Positions 1-8,906 of a stretch of 64,000 bases of DNA are shown here, piece after piece. Source of the DNA: Rhizobium album. GTDB lineage: Bacteria; Pseudomonadota; Alphaproteobacteria; Rhizobiales; Rhizobiaceae. Position numbers and translations under genes: made by a program. Under the pieces are notes generated by a model that saw only the letters and a list, made by a program, of their open reading frames with translations, had not been told where the DNA came from and did not search any database. The stretch's first letter is position 1, and the number at the start of each line of letters is the position of its first letter. The stretch spans positions 124,001 through 188,000 of the forward strand of contig NZ_QFBC01000006.1 in assembly GCF_003122325.1 (NCBI RefSeq). Direction: 5' to 3'.

Positions 1-13
1 TCCGGGGCTTTTC

Positions 14-1420
14 ATGATTAAATACGATCTCATCGTCGTCGGCAGCGGACCGGCAGGGCGCCGGGCTGCGATCCAGGCGGCCAAACTGGGCAAGAAGGTG
101 CTCGTGATTGAACAGGGCAAGCGGGTCGGCGGCGTTTCCGTCCACACCGGCACGATCCCGTCGAAGACGCTGCGCGAAACCGCCCTCAATCTTTCCGGCT
201 GGCGTGAGCGCGGCTTTTACGGCCGCGCCTACCGCGTCAAGCAGGAAATCAGCGCCGAAGACCTGCGCCGCCGCCTGCTGATCACCCTGGACCATGAAGT
301 CGAGGTGCTTGAACACCAGTTTGCCCGCAACCGGGTGCAAAGCATTCGCGGCAAGGCCAAGTTCGTTACGCCGGACACGCTGTCGATCGAGAAGGATGAC
401 GGTGAAATCGTTCACGTTGTCGGCACCAGCATCCTGCTCGCCGTCGGCACGAAGCCGTTCCGGCCGGACTACATGCCGTTCGACGGCAAGACGGTGCTCG
501 ACAGCGACGATTTGCTGGAAATCGAAGAACTGCCACGCTCGATGGTGGTCATCGGCGCCGGCGTCATCGGTATCGAATATGCGACGATTTTCAGCGCTCT
601 CGACACGCAGGTGACGCTGATCGATCCGAAATCGACGATGCTCGACTTCATCGACAAGGAAATCGTCGAGGATTTCGCCTATCAGTTGCGCGATCGCAAC
701 ATGAAGCTGCATCTCGGCCAGAAGGCCGACAAGGTCGAGAAGCTGCCCGATGGCAAGGTATCGGTGCTGCTCGACAGCGGCCGGAGAATCGTCAGCGACA
801 TGCTACTTTTCGCCGCCGGACGCATGGGCGCAACCGATACGCTGAACCTCGCCGCCGCCGGCTTGGAAGCCGACAACCGCGGACGTCTTTCCGTCAATCC
901 GGAAACTTTCCAGACCTCGGTGCCGCACATCTTCGCCGCCGGCGACGTCGTCGGTTTCCCGAGCCTCGCCTCGACGTCGATGGAACAGGGCCGTATTGCC
1001 GCCCGGGTCGCCGTCGGCGCCATCGCCAAGGAGCCGCAGAAATATTTCCCCTACGGCATCTATGCCGTGCCGGAAATCTCCACCTGCGGCCTGACCGAAG
1101 AAGAGGTGAAGCAGCGCGGCATCGGCTACGAATGCGGTGTCGCCCGCTTTCGCGAAACCTCGCGCGGCCATATCATGGGTCTCGATAGCGGTCTCCTGAA
1201 GCTGATCTTCTCGTTGAAGACGCGCCGTCTTCTGGGCGTGCACATCGTCGGCGAAGGCGCAACGGAACTGGTGCATATCGGCCAGGCCGTTCTGAACCTC
1301 AAGGGTACCGTCGAATATTTCGTCGAGAACACCTTCAACTATCCGACGCTGGCCGAAGCCTACAAGATCGCCGGCCTCGACGCCTGGAACCGCATGGGCG
1401 AGATCAAGCACGAGGAATGA
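14..1420 (+). CDS. sthA: Soluble (Si-specific) NAD(P)+ transhydrogenase
   Basis: A cytosolic flavoprotein that transfers hydride between NADPH and NAD+, balancing the two pools. The 468 residues match the family length (about 466). The N-terminus has the FAD-binding Rossmann motif GSGPAG (residues 10-15), and a second NAD(P) Rossmann motif GAGVIGIEY lies near residue 180. The region after the FAD motif reads GGVSVHTGTIPSK: the CxxxxC redox disulfide of lipoamide dehydrogenases and glutathione reductases is absent, which is what separates SthA from those relatives. The C-terminal dimerisation domain is complete. The start lies 13 bp from the window edge, so its promoter cannot be seen. Next gene is 253 bp downstream. 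Confidence 0.92.
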   Translation: MIKYDLIVVGSGPAGRRAAIQAAKLGKKVLVIEQGKRVGGVSVHTGTIPSKTLRETALNLSGWRERGFYGRAYRVKQEISAEDLRRRLLITLDHEVEVLEHQFARNRVQSIRGKAKFVTPDTLSIEKDDGEIVHVVGTSILLAVGTKPFRPDYMPFDGKTVLDSDDLLEIEELPRSMVVIGAGVIGIEYATIFSALDTQVTLIDPKSTMLDFIDKEIVEDFAYQLRDRNMKLHLGQKADKVEKLPDGKVSVLLDSGRRIVSDMLLFAAGRMGATDTLNLAAAGLEADNRGRLSVNPETFQTSVPHIFAAGDVVGFPSLASTSMEQGRIAARVAVGAIAKEPQKYFPYGIYAVPEISTCGLTEEEVKQRGIGYECGVARFRETSRGHIMGLDSGLLKLIFSLKTRRLLGVHIVGEGATELVHIGQAVLNLKGTVEYFVENTFNYPTLAEAYKIAGLDAWNRMGEIKHEE

Positions 1421-1673
1421 CGGGCGACGCTCGTTCCCTCACCCGTCGCGCCATGCAAGTTTCTCCATGCCGGCCCTCCGGCATGGCCTCGCTCTCCCTG
1501 AGACCGTTTATAGTAAGGTTGACGAAGTAGTTTCATCGTTCATTTTTATTGAACGGTTTGTCAACCGCGCTTCTCACGCACTCGTTACGCCATGTTATCG
1601 GCGGTCGATTGTTTCGGTCATGGTCCTTCGCTAGCGTCCGGTTCAAAGCAACCCGGCCGAGCGATCGAGAACC

Positions 1674-2546
1674 ATGCTGCAACAGATATTTCTGACGACC
1701 ATCGTCCTTCCCCTCGTTCTTGGCGTGCTGCTTTCCATTGCCGGCAACGGACATTCTTTGGCTCGGCTCGCCTTTACTGCATTGGCTATCCCGGTGGCCG
1801 CAGCGCTCGTCAGCATGGCGATCGAAGGCGTGCCGCCGCTGCCGCCCGTCGCCGCCAAGCAGAAATTTCCGCTGCTCTTGATCGGCGCCGGCATCGTCTT
1901 CGCCCTCCTTCCCTTCGTGCTGAAGCAGGGTTTCGGCAGACTGGTGGCGATCATCCTTGCCGTCATCTCGCTTGCCATTCCGGCCTGGTGGCTCGGCCGC
2001 AACGTGCTTGCCGTCAATCCGGTCAAGGCAACGACAGTGGCAATCGTGCTGGTGATCCTGTCGGCGCTGTTGGCGCTGTTTTCTGCAAACCGCAACGGCC
2101 AGACGCGGCAATCCGCTGCCGCTGCCCTTCCGGCAGCCCTTCTGTGGACGGCGATCGCCTCGGCGCTGGCGGCGATTTTCGGCGGTTATATCGGCATGGC
2201 ACAGATGAACGGCGGCCTGGCGGCCCTCTTCGGCGGATGGCTGCTGGTCCGCTACGTCTCCTACCTGCGCGGCGCCGACGATGCTTTCGCGTTGACCGGA
2301 ATGGCGGCCTTCGCGGCGATCTGGACGGCAGCCCTGTCGCTGGCGATGACGGTGCTTTTCGCGCCGAGCGCCGCACCGGCAGCACTCGTCCTCGCAGCCC
2401 TGCCGCTGGCCGTCGCCTATGCGCTGCAGGCCCGGGGCGTCGACCTGAGCGGCCAGCCCCGCTTCCTGCGGCCGCTGGTTTCCGGCGTCATCACCGCTAT
2501 TCCGGCCGTCTGCGCCATTCTGATTGCGGCCCTGCTCCAGGCATGA
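1674..2546 (+). CDS. Multipass membrane protein of unknown function
   Basis: 290 residues, almost entirely hydrophobic, with roughly eight to ten predicted membrane segments and short loops. No catalytic or transport motif is recognisable. The first ATG is preceded by a modest GAG ribosome site. A 351-codon frame on the opposite strand overlaps it, but that frame is rich in R, G, Q and H with no domain, as expected of a high-GC shadow. The following yceI is in the same direction 65 bp on, so co-transcription is possible. I do not recognise a family; function unknown. Confidence 0.7.
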   Translation: MLQQIFLTTIVLPLVLGVLLSIAGNGHSLARLAFTALAIPVAAALVSMAIEGVPPLPPVAAKQKFPLLLIGAGIVFALLPFVLKQGFGRLVAIILAVISLAIPAWWLGRNVLAVNPVKATTVAIVLVILSALLALFSANRNGQTRQSAAAALPAALLWTAIASALAAIFGGYIGMAQMNGGLAALFGGWLLVRYVSYLRGADDAFALTGMAAFAAIWTAALSLAMTVLFAPSAAPAALVLAALPLAVAYALQARGVDLSGQPRFLRPLVSGVITAIPAVCAILIAALLQA

Positions 2547-2611
2547 GGCCGCCCGTCGTCCGGGTTTTCCCGGCAACCACAGCCCCAAAGGGCATATGAT
2601 AGGAGAAACTG

Positions 2612-3190
2612 ATGAAACTTTCGGGCCTTATTGCCGCCGTCGCCGGCGTTCTCATGGCTGGTTCGGCTTTCGCCGCCGATGCCTATGACATCGACCCGGC
2701 CCATGCCTGGGTTGGTTTCAAGACCAATCATGCCGGCTGGGCGCATGCCCATGGCGCCTTCAAGACCGTCTCCGGCAGCATTTCCTTCGACAAGGAAGAC
2801 GTAACGAAGAGCAGCGTCGAGATCACCATCGATGCCTCCAGCATCGACACAAACGACGACAAGCGCAACACGCATCTGAAGAGCCCCGACTTCCTCAACG
2901 CCGAGGAATTCCCGCAGATCACCTTCAAGAGCACGGCAATCGAAAAAACCGGCGACAAGACCGCCAAGGTCACTGGCGACCTCACTTTGCTGGGCACCTC
3001 CAAGCCGGTTACCCTCGACGTGACCTGGAACGGCGAGTCGCCGCTGCCATGGGATGCCAACACCATCAAGACCGGTTTCTCCGCTACCGGCTCCTTCAAC
3101 GGCGTCGACTTCGGCATCACCAAGATGGCCGATTTCGGCCTTGGCCCGGACATCGCCCTCGATATCGACGTCGAAGCGGTCAAGAAGTAA
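2612..3190 (+). CDS. YceI family periplasmic lipid-binding protein
   Basis: 192 residues beginning with a clear Sec signal peptide (about residues 1-21, cleavage after SAFA). The mature part has the YceI lipocalin-like pattern: an N-terminal YDIDPAHAWVGFKTNH block, the SSIDTNDDKRNTHLKSPDF block and a C-terminal ISALARTS-type end replaced here by IALDIDVEAVKK. Family members bind polyisoprenoids or amides in the periplasm and are often induced by pH or osmotic stress. A good AGGAGA ribosome site precedes the ATG. A strong terminator follows 25 bp after the stop. Confidence 0.88.
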   Translation: MKLSGLIAAVAGVLMAGSAFAADAYDIDPAHAWVGFKTNHAGWAHAHGAFKTVSGSISFDKEDVTKSSVEITIDASSIDTNDDKRNTHLKSPDFLNAEEFPQITFKSTAIEKTGDKTAKVTGDLTLLGTSKPVTLDVTWNGESPLPWDANTIKTGFSATGSFNGVDFGITKMADFGLGPDIALDIDVEAVKK

Positions 3191-3215
3191 GCATTTCCGC
3201 AGATACAATAGGCAG

Positions 3216-3249
3216 GCGGCCGGATCTGACGATCCGGCCGCTTTCTTTT
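3216..3249 (+). terminator. Rho-independent terminator of the yceI transcript
   Basis: An 11-bp perfect stem (GCGGCCGGATC / GATCCGGCCGC) with a TGAC loop is followed by TTTCTTTT. It lies 25 bp after the yceI stop codon and is oriented for rightward transcription. Confidence 0.9.
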
Positions 3250-3254
3250 GCGCA

Positions 3255-3278
3255 CAAAAAACCCCGCCGGCGGCGGGG
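3255..3278 (-). terminator. Rho-independent terminator of tig
   Basis: A CCCCGCC/GGCGGGG hairpin with, on the minus strand, a following run of six or more T residues. It sits about 50 bp downstream of the tig stop codon and back to back with the yceI terminator. Confidence 0.88.
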
Positions 3279-3328
3279 CTGATCGTTTGGCCAGGAGCGC
3301 CATCCGGAGATGGCGCCGCCAGCTTTGA

Positions 3329-4807
3329 TTATTCGGCGCTGTCGTCGGCCTTCTTCTTCGAAGCGGCCTTCTTCTTCGGAGCAGCGGCTTCTTCGCCTTC
3401 TGCAGTCTCGGCCTTGGCAGCCTTCTTCTTCGGCGCAGCCTTCTTTTCGTCAGCCTTTTCCGAGCCTTCGGCTTCGTCGTCGGCCAAGAGCTCTTCCTTC
3501 GTTACCTTCTTGTCGGTGACGTCGATTTCCGAGAGCAGGTGATCTACGACCTTTTCTTCAAACAGCGGTGCGCGCAGCGAAGCGGAAGCGCCCGGCGTCT
3601 TGCGGAAGAAATCGAGGATTTCCTTTTCCTGGCCCGGGAACTGGCGAAGCTGCTCATAAAGAGCGCGCTGCATTTCTTCGTCGCTCACCTGGATGCCGGC
3701 CTTCTCGCCGATTTCCGAGAGAACGAGGCCGAGGCGAACGCGGCGCTCGGCAAGCTTGCGATATTCTTCGCGCGCCTTTTCTTCGGTGGTGTCTTCGTCT
3801 TCGAAGGTCTTGCCGGACTGGGCGAGATCGGTGTTGATCTGGCGCCAGATGTTGTCGAACTCGGCGTCGACCAGACGGCCGGGGGTTTCGAACTGGTAGA
3901 CTTCGTCGAGCTGGTCGAGGATCTGGCGCTTCACCTTCTGGCGGGCCACGGACGAATACTGGCTTTCGATCTGGCCGCGAACGACTTCCTTCAGGCGGTC
4001 GGCGGATTCGATGCCGAGCTTGGAAGCCAGGTCGTCATTGATCTCGACGGCGCCGGGAGCGGCAACTTCCTTGACGGTGATGTCGAAGGTGGCTTCCTTG
4101 CCGGCGAGGTTTGCAGCCGGATATTCGGTCGGGAAGGTGACGGTGATGACCTTCTCGTCACCGGCCTTCAGGCCGACGAGCTGCTCTTCGAAGCCCGGAA
4201 TGAAACGGTTCGAGCCGAGAACCAGCTGGGCATCTTCGTCCTTGCCGCCGTCGAACGGAACGCCGTCGACCTTGCCGAGGTAATCCATCGTGACGCGGTC
4301 GCCATCGGCGGCCTCGCCGTTCTTCTCTTCGTAGGAGCGGGCGCTCTCGGCGATCTTCAGGATCTGCTCGTTGACTTCTTCATCGGCGATCTCGACGACT
4401 TCGCGCGTGACCTTGATGCCGGCGGTCGACTGGATCTCGATCGGCGGGATGACTTCGTAAGACAGGGTGAATTCGAAATCGGCCTGAGCGGACAGGATCT
4501 TGTCGGCTTCTGCTTCATCTTCGGTCATCTTGACGTCGGGCTGCGTCGCGGACTTTTCACCGCGCTCGGACAGGATCGACGTCGGCTGGTCGCGGACGAT
4601 CTCGTTGACGAGTTCGGCCATGATCGACTTGCCGTACATCTTCTTGAGATGCGAGACCGGCACCTTGCCCGGACGGAAACCGTTGATACGGATCTTGTCC
4701 TTGGCTTCCGCCAGACGCTCGTTCATGCGAGCTTCCATGTCCTTGGCCGGAATGACCACCTTGATTTCGCGCTTCAGCCCTTCAGCGAGCGTTTCGATAA
4801 CCTGCAT
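3329..4807 (-). CDS. tig: Trigger factor (ribosome-bound chaperone, PPIase)
   Basis: 492 residues. The N-terminal ribosome-docking domain carries the signature loop NGFRPGKVP (about residues 42-50), which contacts protein L23 at the exit tunnel. It is followed by an FKBP-type prolyl isomerase domain (about 160-245) and the helical C-terminal chaperone arms. The last roughly 50 residues are a low-complexity tail of Lys, Ala and Glu blocks, longer than in E. coli trigger factor (432 aa) and common in rhizobia. An AAGG ribosome site lies 7 nt before the ATG. Monocistronic: tRNA-Leu is upstream on the same strand and a terminator follows. Confidence 0.97.
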   Translation of the reverse strand: MQVIETLAEGLKREIKVVIPAKDMEARMNERLAEAKDKIRINGFRPGKVPVSHLKKMYGKSIMAELVNEIVRDQPTSILSERGEKSATQPDVKMTEDEAEADKILSAQADFEFTLSYEVIPPIEIQSTAGIKVTREVVEIADEEVNEQILKIAESARSYEEKNGEAADGDRVTMDYLGKVDGVPFDGGKDEDAQLVLGSNRFIPGFEEQLVGLKAGDEKVITVTFPTEYPAANLAGKEATFDITVKEVAAPGAVEINDDLASKLGIESADRLKEVVRGQIESQYSSVARQKVKRQILDQLDEVYQFETPGRLVDAEFDNIWRQINTDLAQSGKTFEDEDTTEEKAREEYRKLAERRVRLGLVLSEIGEKAGIQVSDEEMQRALYEQLRQFPGQEKEILDFFRKTPGASASLRAPLFEEKVVDHLLSEIDVTDKKVTKEELLADDEAEGSEKADEKKAAPKKKAAKAETAEGEEAAAPKKKAASKKKADDSAE

Positions 4808-4989
4808 CTTCTTACCTTCATTTCATGGCGGCCGTGCCCTGACAGCCGTTGGTTTCGACGAGCACGACGCCGGAATTCAATTCCCGGACGTGGCTTTAAA
4901 ATGCAATCCATTGGCATTTTGACGAGCAAAATGGCGCAGTGGTCCCAAGCAAACGTGAGGTAGCCTCTCCCCCGCCGCTGCGGCAGTCT

Positions 4990-5074
<85 letters not shown>

Positions 5075-5210
5075 GTTCCTGAACCGCATGACACTGCTGG
5101 CGCATGAGGCCGTCCGGAGCGCGGCGTCTCTATATCACCCGTTCGCCCCGGCGCAAAGGAAAAATGAAGCTTGGATGACGGTGAAAAAGCCTCTTTTTTG
5201 GCCTGCCGCC

Positions 5211-5780
5211 TCAATAAAGAGGCTCGTCATAGACCGGCTTGCCATCCATCAGCAGACTACGGATCTGCGCCTTGCCGCCGGACGACACGCGGGCGGCAAT
5301 CGTCAGCGCTTGCTCGTTGCGGGCCTGCTCAAGCGCCTTGCCCTCGCCTTCCGGCACATAAAAGCGCTCGATGCCATACTGCACCTGAAGACCGCTATCG
5401 GAGTACGGCGGATAGAACTGGAACGGCAATGTCTTCAGCACGACGTTTCCGTCCGTCGGCTCCAGGCGCTCGAAGGACGCTTCCCTGACGGTCCAGAATT
5501 CGTCCGCTCCCTTGGCAAGCCTCACCCAGAGTACAGCCTTTTCAGCCTCTTTCGGTTGCTGTCCGACGATGGCCGAGGCGGGAACGACGGACGCCTCGTA
5601 GTTGAGGACGACATAATCGCCGCGCAGCAGGTCTCGCGGATCGACCGGAGCGGTCTTCAGGAGAATTTCGGTGCCGGACCGGAGGATCGCCGCACGGCTG
5701 CCGATGATGTAGCCGAGGATACCGGTCTGCAGCACGCAGACGGCAAGTGCTGCAAGAAGAATGCGGAAAAACCGGGTCAT
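5211..5780 (-). CDS. GDYXXLXY domain membrane-anchored protein
   Basis: 189 residues with one N-terminal hydrophobic helix (about 5-27) and then an extracytoplasmic domain carrying the family-naming motif GDYVVLNY near residue 53. The biochemical function of the family is not established. Its ATG overlaps the stop codon of the upstream DUF2157 gene by 4 bp (ATGA), so the two are translationally coupled; GDYXXLXY and DUF2157 proteins commonly occur as such a pair, which supports both calls. Confidence 0.88.
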   Translation of the reverse strand: MTRFFRILLAALAVCVLQTGILGYIIGSRAAILRSGTEILLKTAPVDPRDLLRGDYVVLNYEASVVPASAIVGQQPKEAEKAVLWVRLAKGADEFWTVREASFERLEPTDGNVVLKTLPFQFYPPYSDSGLQVQYGIERFYVPEGEGKALEQARNEQALTIAARVSSGGKAQIRSLLMDGKPVYDEPLY

Positions 5781-6880
5781 GCCTTCACCTCCGCCGCCCT
5801 GCCGGCAAGGCGTTTTTCAAGCTGGATGACGGCCCAGGCCGTAAAGCCGACCACCAGGCCCGAGACGAGGAAGAGACCGGAGGTGCCGATGATCGAACCG
5901 ACGGTCATCGACGAGAGATACAGAATCTCGCCGGCAAAGACGATGTAGCCGAGATACCGGACGACACCATTGTCCCGCCCGCACACCGCAATCGACGTGA
6001 CGGCGGCGATCATCGTCAGCACGCCCACCACCAGGCGGCCCATCGATTCGTCATATTCGATGTGCAGCAGGCCAAGGCCGATCATGCACAACAGGCAGGT
6101 GTAGAAGGCGGGCGCCGCGCCGGCGCGTTTTGCTGCCGGATGGATTGGCGACTGCGACAGGCCCGCCAGCAGGAAACCGACGGCGCCGACAATGGCGAGC
6201 AGGATGGCGGTCGGCACGCTGTCATGGCTGAAATAATACCAGACCAGCCAGGCCAGCATCAGCAGGTAGGCGAGATGGCGCACCTTCTCGGCCTTCGTGT
6301 AATAGACAAGCGCCATGACCACCAGCGCCATGGCCGGCACGACAAGCGCCGGCAGCAGGTTCCAGTCGAAGTCGAAATCGCTGCCGAGTGAGATGAAATA
6401 ACCCCAGGCGAGAAAGCCGGTGATCGCCGTGAGCGCGCCGGAGCGGAACGCAACGGCCGAAAACGCCGCCGCCGCGAACCAGGCCGTCATCATGTCTGAG
6501 GCATCGCCGGACAGGTGGTACATCTGGCCGATCAGCGACATGGCGCCGCCGAAGGTCATCGTGCCCATGATCAGGCTGGCCGCCGCCAGACCCTTTCGAC
6601 CGCGCGCGAGAAGAAGCGCTGCCGCGCCGTGAAAGACCCAGATCAGCCCGACGAGCGTGCCGACGCGCACGAGACGCGGAATGGCCTCCCAGTTCGAGGC
6701 AACCAGCATCAGGATCGCCGCCGAGATCAGCACTGCAGCCAGGATCACCAGGAACTGGCCGACGCTGAAACTCGACTCCCGCGAATCCAGTTCCTTGAGC
6801 AGGCTGTCGGCGACAGGACGCGCGATCAACCCCTTCTCGACCCAGAGCCCGAGATCCCTCTCCAACCTGCCACGATACAT
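5777..6880 (-). CDS. DUF2157 multipass membrane protein
   Basis: 367 residues from the chosen start. The frame is open for another 111 codons upstream, but the ATG at 6880 is preceded by GGAGGG at ideal spacing and gives the typical DUF2157 N-terminus (a soluble LxxxLxLWxxxGLI-type segment, then about ten membrane helices). The upstream extension lacks hydrophobic or domain character. It forms an overlapping two-gene operon with the GDYXXLXY gene downstream. The role is unknown; family members are inner-membrane proteins. Confidence 0.85.
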   Translation of the reverse strand: MYRGRLERDLGLWVEKGLIARPVADSLLKELDSRESSFSVGQFLVILAAVLISAAILMLVASNWEAIPRLVRVGTLVGLIWVFHGAAALLLARGRKGLAAASLIMGTMTFGGAMSLIGQMYHLSGDASDMMTAWFAAAAFSAVAFRSGALTAITGFLAWGYFISLGSDFDFDWNLLPALVVPAMALVVMALVYYTKAEKVRHLAYLLMLAWLVWYYFSHDSVPTAILLAIVGAVGFLLAGLSQSPIHPAAKRAGAAPAFYTCLLCMIGLGLLHIEYDESMGRLVVGVLTMIAAVTSIAVCGRDNGVVRYLGYIVFAGEILYLSSMTVGSIIGTSGLFLVSGLVVGFTAWAVIQLEKRLAGRAAEVKA

Positions 6881-7170
6881 TCCGACCCTCCGCACGCCGC
6901 ACCGGCGCCTTTCCTCAGAACGCGCCACGCAGGCTTTATATTCGCCGATCGCACCGCTGTCGCCATGGCGGACGAGCGAAACCGCAAACGCCAAACAAGC
7001 CATGCATTCCACGCATGACTTCCATGTGCATATTGCGCTGCACAAAACGGGGTAAAACAGCCTATGGTTCTTGTGTCGAGCGGCAGCGGAAAGAGCCATG
7101 ACGGCTCTGTCATCTGTGGACCCGGGGCCCTTTCCGGAAACAGCAGGACGCTGCTTCGACAAACAAGACT
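6881..7170. other. Intergenic region, no gene seen
   Basis: About 290 bp between the DUF2157 start (leftward) and the sRNA (rightward). It should hold both promoters. The open frames across it on either strand have no ribosome site and no recognisable domain. Confidence 0.5.
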
Positions 7171-7199
7171 TTGACAGCGACAATTGTCGCGAAACGGCT
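7171..7199 (+). promoter_or_regulatory. Putative promoter -35 plus palindromic operator of the sRNA
   Basis: TTGACA at 7171-7176 is a consensus -35 box. It is followed directly by the perfect 14-bp palindrome GCGACAATTGTCGC (7177-7190), which would lie between -35 and -10. The -10 is not clear (around 7190-7199). A bound dimer here would block polymerase, so the site is a candidate operator for a repressor. Confidence 0.45.
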
Positions 7200-7322
7200 T
7201 CGGAGCAGCGCACTCCTCCTCCCAGCGCTTCTCCGATCGGACTGACGGCACTCCTCCTCCCAGTCGTCAGTCACATCAAACACGCCCACCGGACCTCCTC
7301 CCCCGGTGGGCGTTGTTGTTGT
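7200..7322 (+). ncRNA. alpha-r14 (NfeR1-like) trans-acting small RNA
   Basis: Three successive hairpins each expose a CCTCCTCCC-type loop: 7207-7229 (stem AGCGC/GCGCT), 7240-7272 (stem GACTGACG/CGTCAGTC) and 7283-7312 (stem CGCCCACCGG/CCGGTGGGCG), the last followed by TTGTTGTTGTT as an intrinsic terminator. Unpaired CCUCCUCCC anti-Shine-Dalgarno loops are the hallmark of the alpha-r14 sRNA family of Rhizobiales (NfeR1/Smr14C in Sinorhizobium), which represses translation of transport and other mRNAs by pairing with their ribosome sites. The 5' end is estimated from the stem layout and the family's length of about 120 nt; no coding frame accounts for the region. Confidence 0.78.
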
Positions 7323-7600
7323 TACCCCCGCCCCGGCGCCCTCGCCTCACTGCCTCCTCCCCAGCCGTCCCATGCCCCCGTCAGGACTTAACCGCGCCTT
7401 AACCAGTGTGGCGGAAGTGGTGACGAATGCTTACAAAATGGTCAGCAAAAAGGCGGAAAACCCGCCTTGAAATGCATAAGGCGCATAGGTGGCATGTGGC
7501 ATTGGCTCTTTTGGTTTTTTGCGCCGCAACATATATTCCTCTCATCGAATTGAACGGCGCCGAAGGGCAGCCGGCAACACTGAGGAAAAGGGGTAAGACC
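7323..7600. other. Intergenic region between the sRNA and the first DUF1127 gene
   Basis: The DUF1127 frame is open upstream to 7427, but that extension lacks the Arg-rich family sequence and has no ribosome site. I read the region as leader and promoter. Nothing else seen. Confidence 0.4.
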
Positions 7601-7747
7601 ATGAACATCGCACGCAGCTTCAATTCCTGGCGCAAGTATCGTCAGACCGTTACCGAACTCGACCGCATGAGCAACCGCGAACTGCACGACCTCGGTATCG
7701 ACCGTTCCGACATCCGCCGCGTTGCCCGTCAGGCCGTCGGCTTCTGA
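7601..7747 (+). CDS. DUF1127 small arginine-rich protein
   Basis: 48 residues. The hallmark DUF1127 core is present: a hydrophobic/aromatic first helix with W, then LDRMSNRELHDLGIDRSDI. In alphaproteobacteria such short DUF1127 proteins bind RNA or affect RNA turnover and carbon/phosphate metabolism; that role is known only for a few members. The ATG at 7601 was chosen over the longer open frame because AAGGGG lies 8 nt upstream and the protein begins like other family members. A terminator follows directly. Confidence 0.88.
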   Translation: MNIARSFNSWRKYRQTVTELDRMSNRELHDLGIDRSDIRRVARQAVGF

Positions 7748-7782
7748 TTACTGCTCCACCGGCCCTGCCGGAACGGAGTTCG

Positions 7783-7820
7783 AAAAACGCCCCTGGCAAC
7801 CGCCTGGGGCGTTTTCGTTT
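7783..7820 (+). terminator. Terminator of the first DUF1127 gene
   Basis: AAAACGCCCC and GGGGCGTTTT arms flank a 12-nt loop, followed by TTTTCGTTT; 36 bp after the stop codon. Confidence 0.85.
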
Positions 7821-8031
7821 GCGCAATTGTTAATCGGCATTCACCGTTGCGGCGCAAATAAGATGCCCATTTTCCGGCCCTTGGCGAATTCTTGGACATT
7901 GCACTGCACAAATGCATAGCAGTCGCTCGTTTTTTGCACTGCACATTTTTGTTTTACAAGCGTATAAAGTGGTCAATCGCTGATGCGGACAACACCGCAA
8001 GAGCAATCCAACAAGCTTAGAGGAAACCACC

Positions 8032-8175
8032 ATGAACCCGCTTCGTATCGCCAAGAACTGGATCTCCTACCGCCGCACGCTCGCCGAACTCGGCAACCTG
8101 TCCAACCAGGCTCTGACCGACATCGGCATCACCCGCTACGACATCCGCAATATCGCTTCCCGTTCGTTCCGCTAA
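8032..8175 (+). CDS. DUF1127 small protein (second copy)
   Basis: 47 residues, too short to stand out among longer frames. It follows the same plan as the copy 285 bp upstream: an aromatic first helix (NWISYRRTLAEL) and a LSNQALTDIGITRYDIR second half. A GAGGAAA ribosome site lies 6 nt before the ATG. It has its own leader and terminator, so the two copies are separate transcription units and not an operon; the pair probably arose by duplication. Confidence 0.88.
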   Translation: MNPLRIAKNWISYRRTLAELGNLSNQALTDIGITRYDIRNIASRSFR

Positions 8176-8201
8176 TCGCGGATGCTGATTTCGGGAATGC
8201 C

Positions 8202-8237
8202 CAAAACGGCGCCATGTTGGCGCCGTTTTCGTTTTTG
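8202..8237 (+). terminator. Terminator of the second DUF1127 gene
   Basis: The perfect hairpin AACGGCGCC/GGCGCCGTT is followed by TTTCGTTTTT, 27 bp after the stop. Confidence 0.9.
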
Positions 8238-8386
8238 GCCTTCGGTAATCGCCGAGCGGCAGTCTCGACGGCAAGTCCCGGTCGCCGGCCGGCCACGGCT
8301 GATTTTACCCGGAACAATTCCCTCGCCTCGGTGTTTTGCCCCCGTTCTCTCGACAGGATGAAAAGAGTGAAACGAGGAGAAAGACA

Positions 8387-8782
8387 ATGAAGAAGGTAAT
8401 TTTGGCGAGCGCCGTCGTTGCGCTCGGTGCGTTCGCGACGGCAGCCCACGCAGATGACGGCGCCGTCAACGGTGCGGCAGGCGGTGCGGTCACCGGCGCC
8501 ATTGTCGGCGGCCCTGTCGGCGCTGCGGTCGGCGGCGTCGCCGGCGCCGTGATTGGCTCGGCCATCGACCCGCCGCCGGAACGCGTCGTCACCTATGTGG
8601 AAAAACAGCCGGCGCAGCAGTCCATCGTCGTCGAGCAGCCCGTGGTGGTCGGCCACGTCATCCCGCAGGATGTGGTGCTGACCCCGGTGCCCGAGGACCC
8701 GCGCTACGCCTATACGATCGTCAACGAACAGCGGGTCATCGTCGATCCGCAGACCTACACCGTGGTGCAGGTGCTGCAATAA
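8387..8782 (+). CDS. Secreted glycine-zipper protein (DUF1236-like C-terminus)
   Basis: 131 residues with a signal peptide (about 1-22, ending THAD-like AAHAD). Residues 27-65 are a glycine zipper of repeated GA, GG and AVGG units, a pattern that inserts in or lies against the outer membrane. The C-terminal half (VEQPVVVGHVIPQDVVL ... YTIVNEQRVIVDP) resembles the DUF1236 repeat found in rhizobial envelope proteins. The ATG at 8387 has AGGAGA upstream; the frame's earlier in-frame codons lack a signal. Function unknown, probably envelope-associated. Confidence 0.75.
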   Translation: MKKVILASAVVALGAFATAAHADDGAVNGAAGGAVTGAIVGGPVGAAVGGVAGAVIGSAIDPPPERVVTYVEKQPAQQSIVVEQPVVVGHVIPQDVVLTPVPEDPRYAYTIVNEQRVIVDPQTYTVVQVLQ

Positions 8783-8797
8783 GCGATTTTTCGCTTC

Positions 8798-8823
8798 GGA
8801 AGGCGCCGTGCATGGCGCCTTCC
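8798..8823 (+). terminator. Possible hairpin terminator
   Basis: A perfect 10-bp stem (GGAAGGCGCC/GGCGCCTTCC) with a 6-nt loop lies 15 bp after the glycine-zipper gene, but no T-run follows, so it may act only as an mRNA 3' stabiliser. Confidence 0.45.
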
Positions 8824-8906
8824 CTGCCAACGGCAGCCGGCAAAGCCGGCGCCGTTTTCACCTTGTGGTGATTGGAACCGGCGGGACGGCGTGATAAGCA
8901 GCCGCC

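Noticed and set aside
1533-2588. Long leftward 351-codon frame opposite the membrane protein at 1674
   Set aside because: It is rich in R, G, Q, D and H with no domain, and lies opposite a well-supported hydrophobic gene; typical high-GC shadow.
3345-3470. Repeated CTTCTTC-type DNA repeat
   Set aside because: It only encodes the Lys/Ala-rich tail of trigger factor; not an independent repeat element.
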